From Paenibacillus tritici (GTDB lineage: Bacteria; Bacillota; Bacilli; Paenibacillales; Paenibacillaceae): 64,000 nt of DNA. The notes below the pieces were generated by a model. It worked only from the letters and a program-made list of their open reading frames with translations. It was not told the origin of the DNA and searched no databases. Made by a program: the position numbers and the translations under genes. This document shows positions 8,028-17,303 of this stretch, piece by piece (position 1 is the stretch's first letter; every line of letters starts with the position of its first letter). Location of the stretch: positions 434,001 through 498,000 of the forward strand of contig NZ_JABMKX010000003.1 of NCBI RefSeq assembly GCF_013204885.1, given 5' to 3'.

Positions 8028-11000
8028 CTATGGCCCCAGCAAATTAGCGATGACTTGCGCACTTTCGGCGCGGGTCATGGTCTCCTGCGGCGCGAATTGC
8101 TGGTTGCCGCGTCCTTGGATCAGGCCCGCCTGTTCAGCGGTAACGGCAGCGTTCTTCGCCCAACCCTGAATCCGGGAATAGTCACTGAACGAGCTGGCAG
8201 CGGATTCACTGCTGTTCTTGCTTCCCTTCAAGTGTTCGTACGCACGGACGATCATGACCGCCATCTCCTCGCGGGTAATGCGTTCATTCGGAGCGAAGGC
8301 ATCCTTACTGCGTCCGTGCACGATGCCCGCTTCTTTCACTGCCGCCACAGCTTCAGCGTACCAGGACTTGGCGTCCACATCGGCAAATGCGGATGGGCTT
8401 GCCGACTTAAGGCCAAGCGCACGTGTAATCATCGCGGCGAATTGCGCCCTTGTGACTTCTCCTTGCGGCTGGAACTCGCTGCTGGAAATCCCTTCGATGA
8501 TATGCTTCGCAGCCATAGACTTAATAACACCGCTGGCCCAGCTATTGCCGCTGACATCCGAGAATGTCTTGTCATACTCCAGCACCGCATACTGGCTGAA
8601 ATGCTGCACACCAGCGGTAAGTTTACCGTCTGTCAGCGTGCCGCCCATGTATTCCACGGCCCCGTTGGCAGCAATATAGTAGAGGCCGAGTAAGCTGCGG
8701 TTAGCATTAGGATCAACCGTGAAGGTAAGCGTCAGCGGCTGGTTAAACGTTGTGACCGGTACGGCAGTGCCGTCCGCAGCCACAAGCTCCAGGCTGAAGC
8801 GGATCACATCACTTGCCGCCGTTAACTGAACGGCCCCATTGACCGCCGGGTTATTTATGATCTGCTCCGCAGCAGCTCTCGCTGTCTTCACGGCAGAGAG
8901 CCTGAGCGCCGATCCTTCCGGCTGTCTTCCAGCAACGGCAGCCTTCTCCCGGATGCTCTTCAGCACTTGCGGACTCAGTTCAACGGCAACTGAGTTCCAG
9001 GCAAGACGCAGGGTATTCTCTCCTGTTATTCCTGATACATCTGCCGGAAGCAGCACGGATGCTATAGCATCGCTAAGCTGAACGGTTATAACTCCGCCAG
9101 CCGGTGCCGGGAAATCTGCCGGTGCAAGAACCTTCTCCGTCTGCGGTGAAGATGACGGGGCTACAGCTGGCGTTGCAGCCGGTGCCGGTGCCGGTGTCCA
9201 TACTGGCACTTCCGCAGGAGCAGGCGTTGCTGTCGGCACCGGAGTTGGCGTCGGAGTTGGTGTCGGAGTCGGAGTCACTTCCGGCGGCAGCTCCTCTTCT
9301 TTTACAGTGACTGTTCTTGTCACCTCAGCAGCCGCATTGCCAGCTGTATCAGTCACATTATAATGATACACATAGCTGCCTGCTGCTGAAGTATCCAGCG
9401 TCAGCACGGTCTCCCCATCCTGCGTAATCGTTACAACGATACGGTCTGTAATATCGCCGTCCCGGTCATCTGCCGCTGTAGCTCCGGCATCCGTATAGCT
9501 TGCACCTTTTTCCAATTGAACGGATGCTTCACCAAGCAAGGTAATTACCGGCTTCGTTACATCCGGATCGAGCGCAACCACTACCCGTCTTGTCACTTCA
9601 GCAGCCGCGTTGCCCGCCTTATCACTGACATTATAATGGATGGTATAGATATCAACCTTGGAAGTATCCAGCTCCGTCAAGCCATACACTTCGCTGGTGA
9701 CCGTTGTCGAAATACGGTCCGTTATATCTCCGTCCTGATCATCATTGGCGGTAGCTCCCGCATCGGTGTATTCCGCACCAACCGGTAGATTAACTGTCGT
9801 CTCACCATTCAGGGTAATCACCGGCGGAACCCTATCCGGTACCGGTAGCGTGATTGTACCGCTGGCAGTACCTTCTGCCGATGCTTCTCCCTTGCTTAAG
9901 GTTACCGAGAAAGTGAAGCTGCCCTCTGTGTCCTCCGTTGCTCCCCGGAATGCAGACAAGGTAATGTCCCCCAGGGTAACCCCGGTGCCCTTGAAGCCCG
10001 GCAATCCGCCGATGGTCTGCGCCAGCCAGATCCGTACAGCCTCTACACTTCCCGCTGTCTCCTTCTTCACGCTGTACTTCGCGCCTTCAAGGATGCTCTT
10101 CGCCTCAGTGACAGCCTGCTCATTCTCCACACTGGACTTATCTCTGGCTACCGCCAGATAGCTGATTAGCGGAGCCTGACTGAACGTATTATTCACCGAA
10201 TATTTCACCGTACCGCTGACCGGCAGCGTGAAATCATGCTGAACCATGACCCCATTCGGGCCTGCAACCAAGCCGGTCTTAACGGTCTCATTCACGACCT
10301 TCCCCTCGGCATCCACATAGCTGAGTGTAATATCCATGGTCCGGCTGGCATTGTTCCACCAGTCCAGATGGTAGGAAGTAATCGTGTATGGGCCCGCAGA
10401 GAGCGGCAGATTGTAGACGAGCGGCGTATTCTTCGTATTCGAGCTGTATACCCCTGTCTGGGCCTTATCGGTAGTGACTACAGCACCGCCCAGCCCCTTA
10501 GGGTTATAGTTCGCCCCCGTGTTGGTATGTCCCCATACCGTGTCCTCTGCCGACAGCTGGTCTGCTTTGTTATTCAACAGGCCTTCACCTGCGAAATTCT
10601 TAATCGTCGTAAATGGCGGGGTGTCGCCGTCCGCTGGGACTCCAGGGTCCAGGAAGTACACAAGCCCTTGTGGCACCACCTCCACATAAGCCGTGGTCTT
10701 CAAGCTTCCGTAGGAGCCGGTTATAGCCACCCTTTCAAAAGGATTGTTGAAGCTGACCGCTTCCAGATTCCACTTCACAGCCACCTGTAATTTCGTACCG
10801 TCTGCACGTGTGGCTTCCACGGTGGCGGGAAGCTCCGGCAATCTCCCTACATAGGTCGCCCTGTCCGGAATAGCCGCAAGCTCTCTCACATCTCCCGTAG
10901 TCAGCATATTCCGGGCGAACGTCAGGCGTGCTTCAAGCTGCGCAGCCCCTTCCTGGTCCAATCTGTTCAGAACCGGATCACTTAGTGCTGCCTGGGCTGC

Positions 11001-14000
11001 GCCCAGTGCATGAACGAAGGTATTCCAGTCCTTCTCGGGGAAATCGTCCTCTCTGCTGATCTCCAGCGCAGCATTCACCGCCTGCTGAAGCCCCGCCGTA
11101 TCCGGGCTGCCAGCCCCTTCCCCGCCGATGACCGCTACGGAATCAACGGCCAGGGTTCCGCTCAGCACCTTGATCTGGACGGTATGCTCACCGTATTTCA
11201 GCCCGCGCAGCGTGAAGGCCTGATACAGCTCCCTCGCTGCCGCCGTACTGCCCGAGACCACTTGGGTCTCCCCGTCCACTACAGCTTCCAGCTTGGCCGA
11301 GCCGTCGTTCGGCCCCAGAATATCAAGTCCCGTGCCGTTAAAAGTATACTTCAGCACCGCACCCGCACCCTGGCTGGTAGACAGGGACCGCTGATATACA
11401 TACATGCCTTTTCCATTCTCATGGGCCCAGGCACCCTCGTATTCCAGCTTCGCCGCTGGTGCCTGCGCCAGATCAGCCATCTCCAGATTATCCAGCTGCT
11501 CTGAATAATAAGGCGTATATCCCTCCACCTTCTCCACCTTCAGATTGTCGAAGCGGACATGGTAGAAGCCGCTCGCGAGCTGCACGCGTCCGGACAGCTT
11601 CGGATTCGGGTCGGTGTATGCCGCAAGCTTAACATCATCCAGATAGGCGGTAATCTTGTCACCGGCAACCTCGATGGCAAGGTTATGCCAAGCATCATGT
11701 GCGGTGTCAAATCCGTCAATCTTCACGCCGCCGGAGCCAGTGCCGGTGGCTGCATTGCCGCTGGCTACAACGGCGCCACTGGACAGCAGCTGCCAACCGC
11801 CATCGAACCAGAACTTAAGCGCATAAGGAGTACCGTTAATTGTCTGCGGGCCGCCTTGATATCTGGCTCCAATCGCTGCGTAATTGTTCCCGCCATACGT
11901 ACTGTTCTGTTCAAAAGACACATCGGCGCTGGCCTTATAGTTGGTCCAGCGGTAATCGCCGATTACGGTGACCGGATCTCCGCCGTTCCAGGCACCGCCC
12001 ACGCCGGTAGTTACCTGGTCCAGCTGTTGCCGCAGCACATAGTTATCCGTGCCGTTAACCAGATACCCCTCGAACGCGCCGTTGAGATCCTGGGTATAGC
12101 GCGGAATTACACTCTGCGGCCCGCCGCGTGAGCGAACATAGCTCTCTACGCCTGTAATTGTGCCGCCCTCTCCGATAACGGGAACGGTTTTGTCCCCATA
12201 ATTGAAGTCATCCGCATACAGCATCTGATCCTCCGTATTCTGTACGGACCCGGTAGCATCGGTGTCAAGCACCGTACGTTCTCCTTCAACCGGAAGCGGC
12301 GTAACGAACTCTTCATTCGTGCGGTTATCCAGTGTGGTTACGGTTACAATCGAGAACGGCTTCACACGTACGGTATACAAGCCGCTGCCATCGGCGTGGG
12401 CATCACCAAGGGGCTTCATATAATTGCTGTTAAAAGCCTGACCTGTGTCAGCCGCACGGGTCTCCCACACCTCCAGCGAAGGATTTCCGGTATAGCCCAT
12501 GTTCACGGCCTGGAGCTTGTAGATCTTCTCATACTGGCTGTCATTGATGATCACGGTCGAGAAATCCTGCTTGTCAGGAGCGGCAAGCGTCATGTAGCTC
12601 GGAGTGCCGTTACGTCCGCTGACCGGATTCGTACCCGTTGCCCCGGTGTAGCTGGCCTCGGGAACGGCTCTCCAGATGCCAGCCGTATTGTCTTCATTCT
12701 CCCAGCCGGTTTTGGCGAACCCGTTAAAATGCTTCAGAATGACCAGCCCCGCATCATAATGAATGAAGCCCGACCACGGGTCACGCGCACTGAGCAGCTC
12801 TTTGAAGGAGTATTGTCCACCTTCATAGAAGGAGCCAATCGCCGGCTGATAGATGAAATGCGTCCGCCGGGAATTCACGAAGCCCTTGATAATGGTATTG
12901 CCCATCTCCAGCGGCCCGCCGGTACCGCCAATTCCTGTCCCTGCCACTGACGGGTCCTTCATATTATTATTGGGGCGGAAGGCCGAGTTACTGAAGGTAG
13001 CCTGCGCCTCGCTGTTCCAGATTTCCTTGTCGAATTCATCGGCCAGCCGTTTGAAATTGCCTTTGCTGTCGTCATCGGTATTGTAATGGAATCCGGCAGC
13101 AGCTACCGCCTCACGCAGCGACAGATCGCTCACCATGGCATCCCCGAAGGAGCCGATGCCGACCTCGTCGGAAATCACCAGCTGGATACTGTGGTACAGC
13201 TCTTTCTCCTGATCGTTTTTGAAGCCCTCAGCATCCCCCTTGACCCTCTCGCCATACTGCTTCGTCCAGGCCAGATCCGGCGCGTGCTCATTAATATGGG
13301 GATTCACATAATCCACCATATAGCCATATTCACGGTATGCGGCCAGAATGGTGTTTTTGTACCAGGTATAAATCTTGTCGTTATTGTTAGCCCAGGCTGG
13401 AGCATTCCAGCGCAGAAAGCTCACCTTGACCGCCGGATTAATAGCTTTGGCATCCGCCGCAAGCTGGAAGCCGGGATGCCGGGCTACATTAGCCTCTTCA
13501 TCCTCCGTGCGCATCGTTGAAGGGTCAGGACCGGTAGAGTTATTGCGGTCATTGCCCATTTCAATCTTGACATGGTCGATTAGCGGGCGGTCGCCGCCGA
13601 ACAGGATCTTCAGCATTTGGGCATAAGCCTCCGGCTGCTCTGACTTATAGTCCATCAGCAGGGAACTTGTGCTGTTGCCGCTGAGTACACCGAACCCCTT
13701 GAAGGTCAGTCCGTTGACATTATCCGGCCGGATATCGTTCCCATCGAGCAGAATCTTGGTTGTAAAAGCTGCGGTCTGGCGGGCGTCATCCATCTCTTGC
13801 TTGATCGCGCCCCTGGCAACAGCAAACCAGCTAAGGATCGGCTTCTCCCCGGAGACATAAGCATAGGTCAGCGTCATCGGACTGCTGGTATCAATATCTC
13901 CGGGAATGGTAAATTCACCGGAAATAAATTTCGTGCTATTCGTGTTGAACTGAGCAAACGGGATCGTCTTAGTTTCCCCGGTGCTATTCTGATATTCCAG

Positions 14001-14702
14001 CCGGGGCTGTATTACACGATTACGGGTACCGGAATACCATTCATAAAAACCGCTGCTAAGCGTATAGGTCCCAGACTGAAGCGCTTTCAATTTATAGATA
14101 ATATCATTACTGGCAGGGTCTGCGCGCAGCCCGACAACCCATAGGCTTGGATCAGCGGCAGGATCGGTAAGATTACCGTTCTTGGAATTTTTCACTTTAT
14201 GAATGGAATCATCGAATCCCCAGTCTGTGGTACCGGCGACATACCTCTGGTCCGGTGACGGGTTAAGCAGCTCACTGCCGGTCAGTGTTCTGACCGCTTC
14301 GTATAGAGGTGAAGCAGAAGGACCATTGCCAAAAGAATCGCCCCCTCTGCCGCTGTCCACAAAGTAGACTAGCGGACTGCTGGCTGGCGGAACCACCTCC
14401 ACACTTGCCGTGACCGGACCGCCGTTTGCATTTCCAGTGACTGTCACGGTGTCATACGGTACATCGAAGGTATCTTCGCCGATGTTCCAGTTCACCGCCG
14501 CAGCCTGACCTGCAATCTCGATGCTTGCCGGAAGTGTCGTACCTGCGGTAGTCTTAGTGCCCATATAAGCCGCAGCATAGACCGTATCGTCGGCAGCCGC
14601 CGATGCCGACGGCAGACCGAGGGCAGGGAACATCCCGGCTACGAGTGTAGCGGACATCAGCACGGAGAATAGCCTTTTGTTAACGCGGTTCTTTCTGTTC
14701 AT
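8028..14702 (-). CDS. Secreted SLH-anchored multidomain glycosidase, GH59 (galactocerebrosidase)-like
   Basis: 2224 residues with a signal peptide (basic start, hydrophobic core, ASAAAD cut near 36). Approximate order: Ig-like domain (40-110); GH59-like catalytic region (330-800) opening with FKGFGVLSG, candidate acid/base Glu in HINEHAPD (~471) and candidate nucleophile Glu in WNSEAQATF (~562); concanavalin/LamG-like module (827-1057); malectin-like carbohydrate-binding module (1067-1190); FIVAR-like helices (1200-1270); second Ig-like module and partner; two DUF5011-type Ig domains with YTDAGATA (1622-1797); a Thr-Pro linker; an unassigned module shared with the protein at 61605; three SLH domains to the C-terminus. 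GH59 enzymes act on beta-galactosides. It likely works on the cell wall surface, feeding the transporter encoded upstream. GH59 assignment is by motif memory; GH30-like is the alternative. Confidence 0.85.
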   Translation of the reverse strand: MNRKNRVNKRLFSVLMSATLVAGMFPALGLPSASAAADDTVYAAAYMGTKTTAGTTLPASIEIAGQAAAVNWNIGEDTFDVPYDTVTVTGNANGGPVTASVEVVPPASSPLVYFVDSGRGGDSFGNGPSASPLYEAVRTLTGSELLNPSPDQRYVAGTTDWGFDDSIHKVKNSKNGNLTDPAADPSLWVVGLRADPASNDIIYKLKALQSGTYTLSSGFYEWYSGTRNRVIQPRLEYQNSTGETKTIPFAQFNTNSTKFISGEFTIPGDIDTSSPMTLTYAYVSGEKPILSWFAVARGAIKQEMDDARQTAAFTTKILLDGNDIRPDNVNGLTFKGFGVLSGNSTSSLLMDYKSEQPEAYAQMLKILFGGDRPLIDHVKIEMGNDRNNSTGPDPSTMRTEDEEANVARHPGFQLAADAKAINPAVKVSFLRWNAPAWANNNDKIYTWYKNTILAAYREYGYMVDYVNPHINEHAPDLAWTKQYGERVKGDAEGFKNDQEKELYHSIQLVISDEVGIGSFGDAMVSDLSLREAVAAAGFHYNTDDDSKGNFKRLADEFDKEIWNSEAQATFSNSAFRPNNNMKDPSVAGTGIGGTGGPLEMGNTIIKGFVNSRRTHFIYQPAIGSFYEGGQYSFKELLSARDPWSGFIHYDAGLVILKHFNGFAKTGWENEDNTAGIWRAVPEASYTGATGTNPVSGRNGTPSYMTLAAPDKQDFSTVIINDSQYEKIYKLQAVNMGYTGNPSLEVWETRAADTGQAFNSNYMKPLGDAHADGSGLYTVRVKPFSIVTVTTLDNRTNEEFVTPLPVEGERTVLDTDATGSVQNTEDQMLYADDFNYGDKTVPVIGEGGTITGVESYVRSRGGPQSVIPRYTQDLNGAFEGYLVNGTDNYVLRQQLDQVTTGVGGAWNGGDPVTVIGDYRWTNYKASADVSFEQNSTYGGNNYAAIGARYQGGPQTINGTPYALKFWFDGGWQLLSSGAVVASGNAATGTGSGGVKIDGFDTAHDAWHNLAIEVAGDKITAYLDDVKLAAYTDPNPKLSGRVQLASGFYHVRFDNLKVEKVEGYTPYYSEQLDNLEMADLAQAPAAKLEYEGAWAHENGKGMYVYQRSLSTSQGAGAVLKYTFNGTGLDILGPNDGSAKLEAVVDGETQVVSGSTAAARELYQAFTLRGLKYGEHTVQIKVLSGTLAVDSVAVIGGEGAGSPDTAGLQQAVNAALEISREDDFPEKDWNTFVHALGAAQAALSDPVLNRLDQEGAAQLEARLTFARNMLTTGDVRELAAIPDRATYVGRLPELPATVEATRADGTKLQVAVKWNLEAVSFNNPFERVAITGSYGSLKTTAYVEVVPQGLVYFLDPGVPADGDTPPFTTIKNFAGEGLLNNKADQLSAEDTVWGHTNTGANYNPKGLGGAVVTTDKAQTGVYSSNTKNTPLVYNLPLSAGPYTITSYHLDWWNNASRTMDITLSYVDAEGKVVNETVKTGLVAGPNGVMVQHDFTLPVSGTVKYSVNNTFSQAPLISYLAVARDKSSVENEQAVTEAKSILEGAKYSVKKETAGSVEAVRIWLAQTIGGLPGFKGTGVTLGDITLSAFRGATEDTEGSFTFSVTLSKGEASAEGTASGTITLPVPDRVPPVITLNGETTVNLPVGAEYTDAGATANDDQDGDITDRISTTVTSEVYGLTELDTSKVDIYTIHYNVSDKAGNAAAEVTRRVVVALDPDVTKPVITLLGEASVQLEKGASYTDAGATAADDRDGDITDRIVVTITQDGETVLTLDTSAAGSYVYHYNVTDTAGNAAAEVTRTVTVKEEELPPEVTPTPTPTPTPTPVPTATPAPAEVPVWTPAPAPAATPAVAPSSSPQTEKVLAPADFPAPAGGVITVQLSDAIASVLLPADVSGITGENTLRLAWNSVAVELSPQVLKSIREKAAVAGRQPEGSALRLSAVKTARAAAEQIINNPAVNGAVQLTAASDVIRFSLELVAADGTAVPVTTFNQPLTLTFTVDPNANRSLLGLYYIAANGAVEYMGGTLTDGKLTAGVQHFSQYAVLEYDKTFSDVSGNSWASGVIKSMAAKHIIEGISSSEFQPQGEVTRAQFAAMITRALGLKSASPSAFADVDAKSWYAEAVAAVKEAGIVHGRSKDAFAPNERITREEMAVMIVRAYEHLKGSKNSSESAASSFSDYSRIQGWAKNAAVTAEQAGLIQGRGNQQFAPQETMTRAESAQVIANLLGP

Positions 14703-14727
14703 TCATTAATCCTCCTCTTCTCATTTA

Positions 14728-14741
14728 AGTAAGCGTATTCA
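14728..14741. promoter_or_regulatory. CcpA cre-like site upstream of the GH59 gene
   Basis: AGTAAGCGTATTCA agrees with the cre consensus TGWAANCGNTNWCA at 12 of 14 positions and lies ~25 bases upstream of the start codon, a position from which CcpA could block transcription. Weak on its own; supported by better matches at 18718 and 58103. Confidence 0.4.
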
Positions 14742-14802
14742 GCAAGTCGTTAGAAGAATGATTGACTTGGGCAGACCTTCGTCTAAATTCACAATGCGGA
14801 TA

Positions 14803-14843
14803 TAAAAATACCTGGCAGACTGCGAAAAGCTGCAACTGCCAGG
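14803..14843 (-). terminator. Terminator of the minus-strand sugar ABC operon
   Basis: Read on the minus strand, CCTGGCAG and CTGCCAGG pair around a ~17-base loop and run into TATTTTTATA. It separates the permease genes from the GH59 gene, which therefore probably has its own promoter. Confidence 0.7.
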
Positions 14844-14879
14844 CTGTTACTCTAACCAGTACAACGTCAGATTTAAACG

Positions 14880-15340
14880 GGTGGATGAGGCGCTATGATG
14901 CCTGAAGGACTACAGAAGTGGAGCCAAGGAGTGGAGTCAACCCCTTCAGGTGCCATTCCCAGACGAAGACGGGAGTTTGTCCATTTGGGGCGTTTGGCCC
15001 GGCGTAACGGACCCCATGGACTTTATTCTTGGAATCTCTGCTCTAAACATCTCGTAGAGAGACGATAAGGGCTCCTCAGTCCGTTAAACCGCCAAAAGTG
15101 GCGTTTTCCAGGGAATAGAGTCTCTCAGGTCCGTTAGGAGCAAACTCGTCTGGCCGGTCGACTGGCCGGTATAGTTTCCTTTTACGGAACCTCCAGGGTC
15201 TGACCCTATTCACAGAAGTTAGTTTAGTTGTACCAACAGAGTGCAGTTAAGCACACAGCGGCCGGAGGGCCAAACATTCTCTGGAGTCACGGCAATCCCT
15301 AGTAAAAAATATAAGTACAATCTATATATTTCTAATCAGA
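14880..15340. repeat. Gene-free interval with degenerate dispersed repeats
   Basis: No credible coding region. The interval holds several copies of a TCCGTTA/TAACGGA word in both orientations, a CGCCAAAAGTGGCG hairpin near 15092, a CTGGCCGG direct repeat near 15152, and a 22-base block near 15066-15088 that matches, inverted, the gene-free stretch at 23440-23461. It looks like accumulated copies of a small intergenic repeat family. Confidence 0.5.
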
Positions 15341-15345
15341 CTCTT

Positions 15346-16185
15346 CTACCCTTTAATCCCCGATGCGGCCACGCCCTGCACGAAGTACTTCTGAAGCGCC
15401 AGGAAGACAATCACTACCGGAATGATGGACACTACACTCGCCGCCATGATCAGCCCGTACTCGGCAGAATACTGGGAGATGAACATGCGCAGACCGATCT
15501 GGATGGTCTTGAGCTTCGTGTCTGTCAGGTAGATCATTGGCCCCAGGAAGTCATTCCAGGTCGCCACGAAGGTGAAAATGGTGAGTGTGGACAAGGCCGG
15601 CTTGGACAGCGGCAGCATGATTCTTGCCCAGATTCCGTATTCGCTGAGCCCGTCGATCCGGGCGGCTTCACACAATTCATCAGGTACGCCCTGATAGAAT
15701 TGACGCATCATGAACACGCCGAAAGCCGAGAAGGCTTGCAGCAGAATGATTGCCAGGTGAGTATTATTCAGCCCCATGTAGCGCATCAGAATGAATTGCG
15801 GCACCATATAGGCCTGCCAAGGAATCGCGATGGTTGCGATGTATCCCAGGAAGATTACATTTTTGCCCCGAAAATGCAGCTTGGAGAACGCATACGCCGC
15901 GAAGCTGGAAGTCAGCAGTTGCAGAATGGTAACAATAATCGATAATTTCGCTGTATTGTAGATGAAGCGTCCGAGTGGAATCCGTGTCCAGATATCCGCG
16001 AAGTTCTCCCAGCGCGGATTCGCCGGAATCCACTGCATCGGGAAGGAGAAGACATCCTTGTTCAGCTTGAGCGAAGACGACAGCATCCAGATATACGGTA
16101 CCAGCATCGCCAGCACGGTCAGAATTAACAGGGCATATACAAGCACCATTAAGCTGATTCTAAGTCCTTTACTTTTACCAACCAT
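15346..16185 (-). CDS. Carbohydrate ABC transporter permease (CUT1, MalG/UgpE type)
   Basis: 279 residues with six predicted membrane helices; the start is supported by AGGGGGA upstream. The EAA signature of the binding-protein-dependent permease superfamily is present as DELCEAARIDGLSEYGIWARI (about residues 170-190), where the cytoplasmic loop docks on the ATPase. The tail VQGVAASGIKG is typical of MalG subunits. It starts 15 bases after the stop of the MalF-type gene and follows the binding protein, so the three are co-transcribed. Cargo is inferred to be an oligosaccharide released by the downstream GH59 enzyme; the sequence alone does not prove this. Confidence 0.95.
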   Translation of the reverse strand: MVGKSKGLRISLMVLVYALLILTVLAMLVPYIWMLSSSLKLNKDVFSFPMQWIPANPRWENFADIWTRIPLGRFIYNTAKLSIIVTILQLLTSSFAAYAFSKLHFRGKNVIFLGYIATIAIPWQAYMVPQFILMRYMGLNNTHLAIILLQAFSAFGVFMMRQFYQGVPDELCEAARIDGLSEYGIWARIMLPLSKPALSTLTIFTFVATWNDFLGPMIYLTDTKLKTIQIGLRMFISQYSAEYGLIMAASVVSIIPVVIVFLALQKYFVQGVAASGIKG

Positions 16186-16200
16186 ATCTTATAGATCCCC

Positions 16201-17139
16201 CTATTGTCCGTATTTCTTCTCGCCGCGGAACTGGACGATGGTGATGCCAAGTACCAGCAGAAAGAGTACAATCGCCATGGCACTGGCATATCCGTAATCA
16301 AGCGAGCGGAACGCCGTATTGTAGATTTGATAGACCATAACCCTGGTAGAGTTATTTAGCTGGTTATCGGCGCCGGCAAACAGGTTGATAAAGATATCGT
16401 AGACCTTGAACGAGTTGATGACCAGAATCATCAGAACAAAGAAGGTGGTCGGTGCCAGCTGCGGCACAGTCACATTGCGGAACCTTCTCCACGGGCCTGC
16501 ACCGTCCAGCTCAGCCGCCTCATACAGCTCAGGGTTGATCCCCTGGAGGCCAGCCAGATAGATGACCATATAGTAACCCATATTTTTCCACACCGTGAAA
16601 AGAACTACCGTAAACATCGCCCACTGCTTATCTGCCGCCCAGCGGGGCAGGTCCTCCAGCGGAATACCGGTCAGGGTATGCAGAATGTTGTTGATCGGAC
16701 CCATGGTCGGGCTGAAGATGAAGTTCCATACCGCCGCAACGGCTACCAGGGAAGCCACATAGGGGAAGAAGAAGACCGTTCTCATGAAATTACGGCCCAT
16801 AATCTTCTGGTTCAGCAGAATGGCCAGAGCCAGCGCTACAATCATGGTTAGCGGGACAACTCCGATGGTGTACACAATCGTGTTCCACAACGCTTTGTGG
16901 AAGGTGGTGTCTGAGATCAGCCGGGTGAAATTGTCCAGCCCGATGAACTTCATCGGATTGGCCCCGTCCCATTTCACAAAGGCAAGAATAAAGGCAAAGA
17001 TCATGGGCACCAGTGTGAACAGGGCAAATCCGATAAAGTTCGGCGCAATAAAGCTGTAAGCGACCAGGTTATCCCGGAGGCCGCGCGACAACCGGCTTTT
17101 TGGGCTCTTATTTGTACGCAATAGGGTTTCGTTCTGCAT
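16201..17139 (-). CDS. Carbohydrate ABC transporter permease (CUT1, MalF/UgpA type)
   Basis: 312 residues from the chosen ATG (MQNETLLRTNKS), which has GGAGGAG eight bases upstream; the frame is open 18 codons further but without a ribosome site. Membrane helices begin near residue 30 (DNLVAYSFIAPNFIGFALF). The EAA loop reads ELYEAAELDGAGPWRRFRNVT. The C-terminal TVQFRGEKKYGQ is common in MalF-like partners. It pairs with the permease at 15346 to form the channel. No ATPase gene is present, as is common where one MsmX-type ATPase serves many CUT1 systems. Confidence 0.95.
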   Translation of the reverse strand: MQNETLLRTNKSPKSRLSRGLRDNLVAYSFIAPNFIGFALFTLVPMIFAFILAFVKWDGANPMKFIGLDNFTRLISDTTFHKALWNTIVYTIGVVPLTMIVALALAILLNQKIMGRNFMRTVFFFPYVASLVAVAAVWNFIFSPTMGPINNILHTLTGIPLEDLPRWAADKQWAMFTVVLFTVWKNMGYYMVIYLAGLQGINPELYEAAELDGAGPWRRFRNVTVPQLAPTTFFVLMILVINSFKVYDIFINLFAGADNQLNNSTRVMVYQIYNTAFRSLDYGYASAMAIVLFLLVLGITIVQFRGEKKYGQ

Positions 17140-17258
17140 TTGTTCTCCTCCAAACCTTATATAACATCCCCGCAAAGTAGGAATTAACTCCAAACCTATT
17201 CTGGTGCTAGGCTGTTCTTCTATTTATGCTCTTCTATTTATACTCTTCTTATATAGAA

Positions 17259-17275
17259 GGCGGGCAGTGCCCGCC
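17259..17275 (-). terminator. Hairpin between binding-protein and permease genes
   Basis: GGCGGGCA-C-TGCCCGCC is a perfect 8-bp palindrome directly after the solute-binding-protein gene, followed on the minus strand by TTCTATAT. Such hairpins usually raise binding-protein mRNA over the permeases by partial termination or 3' protection. The T-run is weak. Confidence 0.45.
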
Positions 17276-17303
17276 CTCCGGGATTCTAACGTTCTCTGTC
17301 TAA

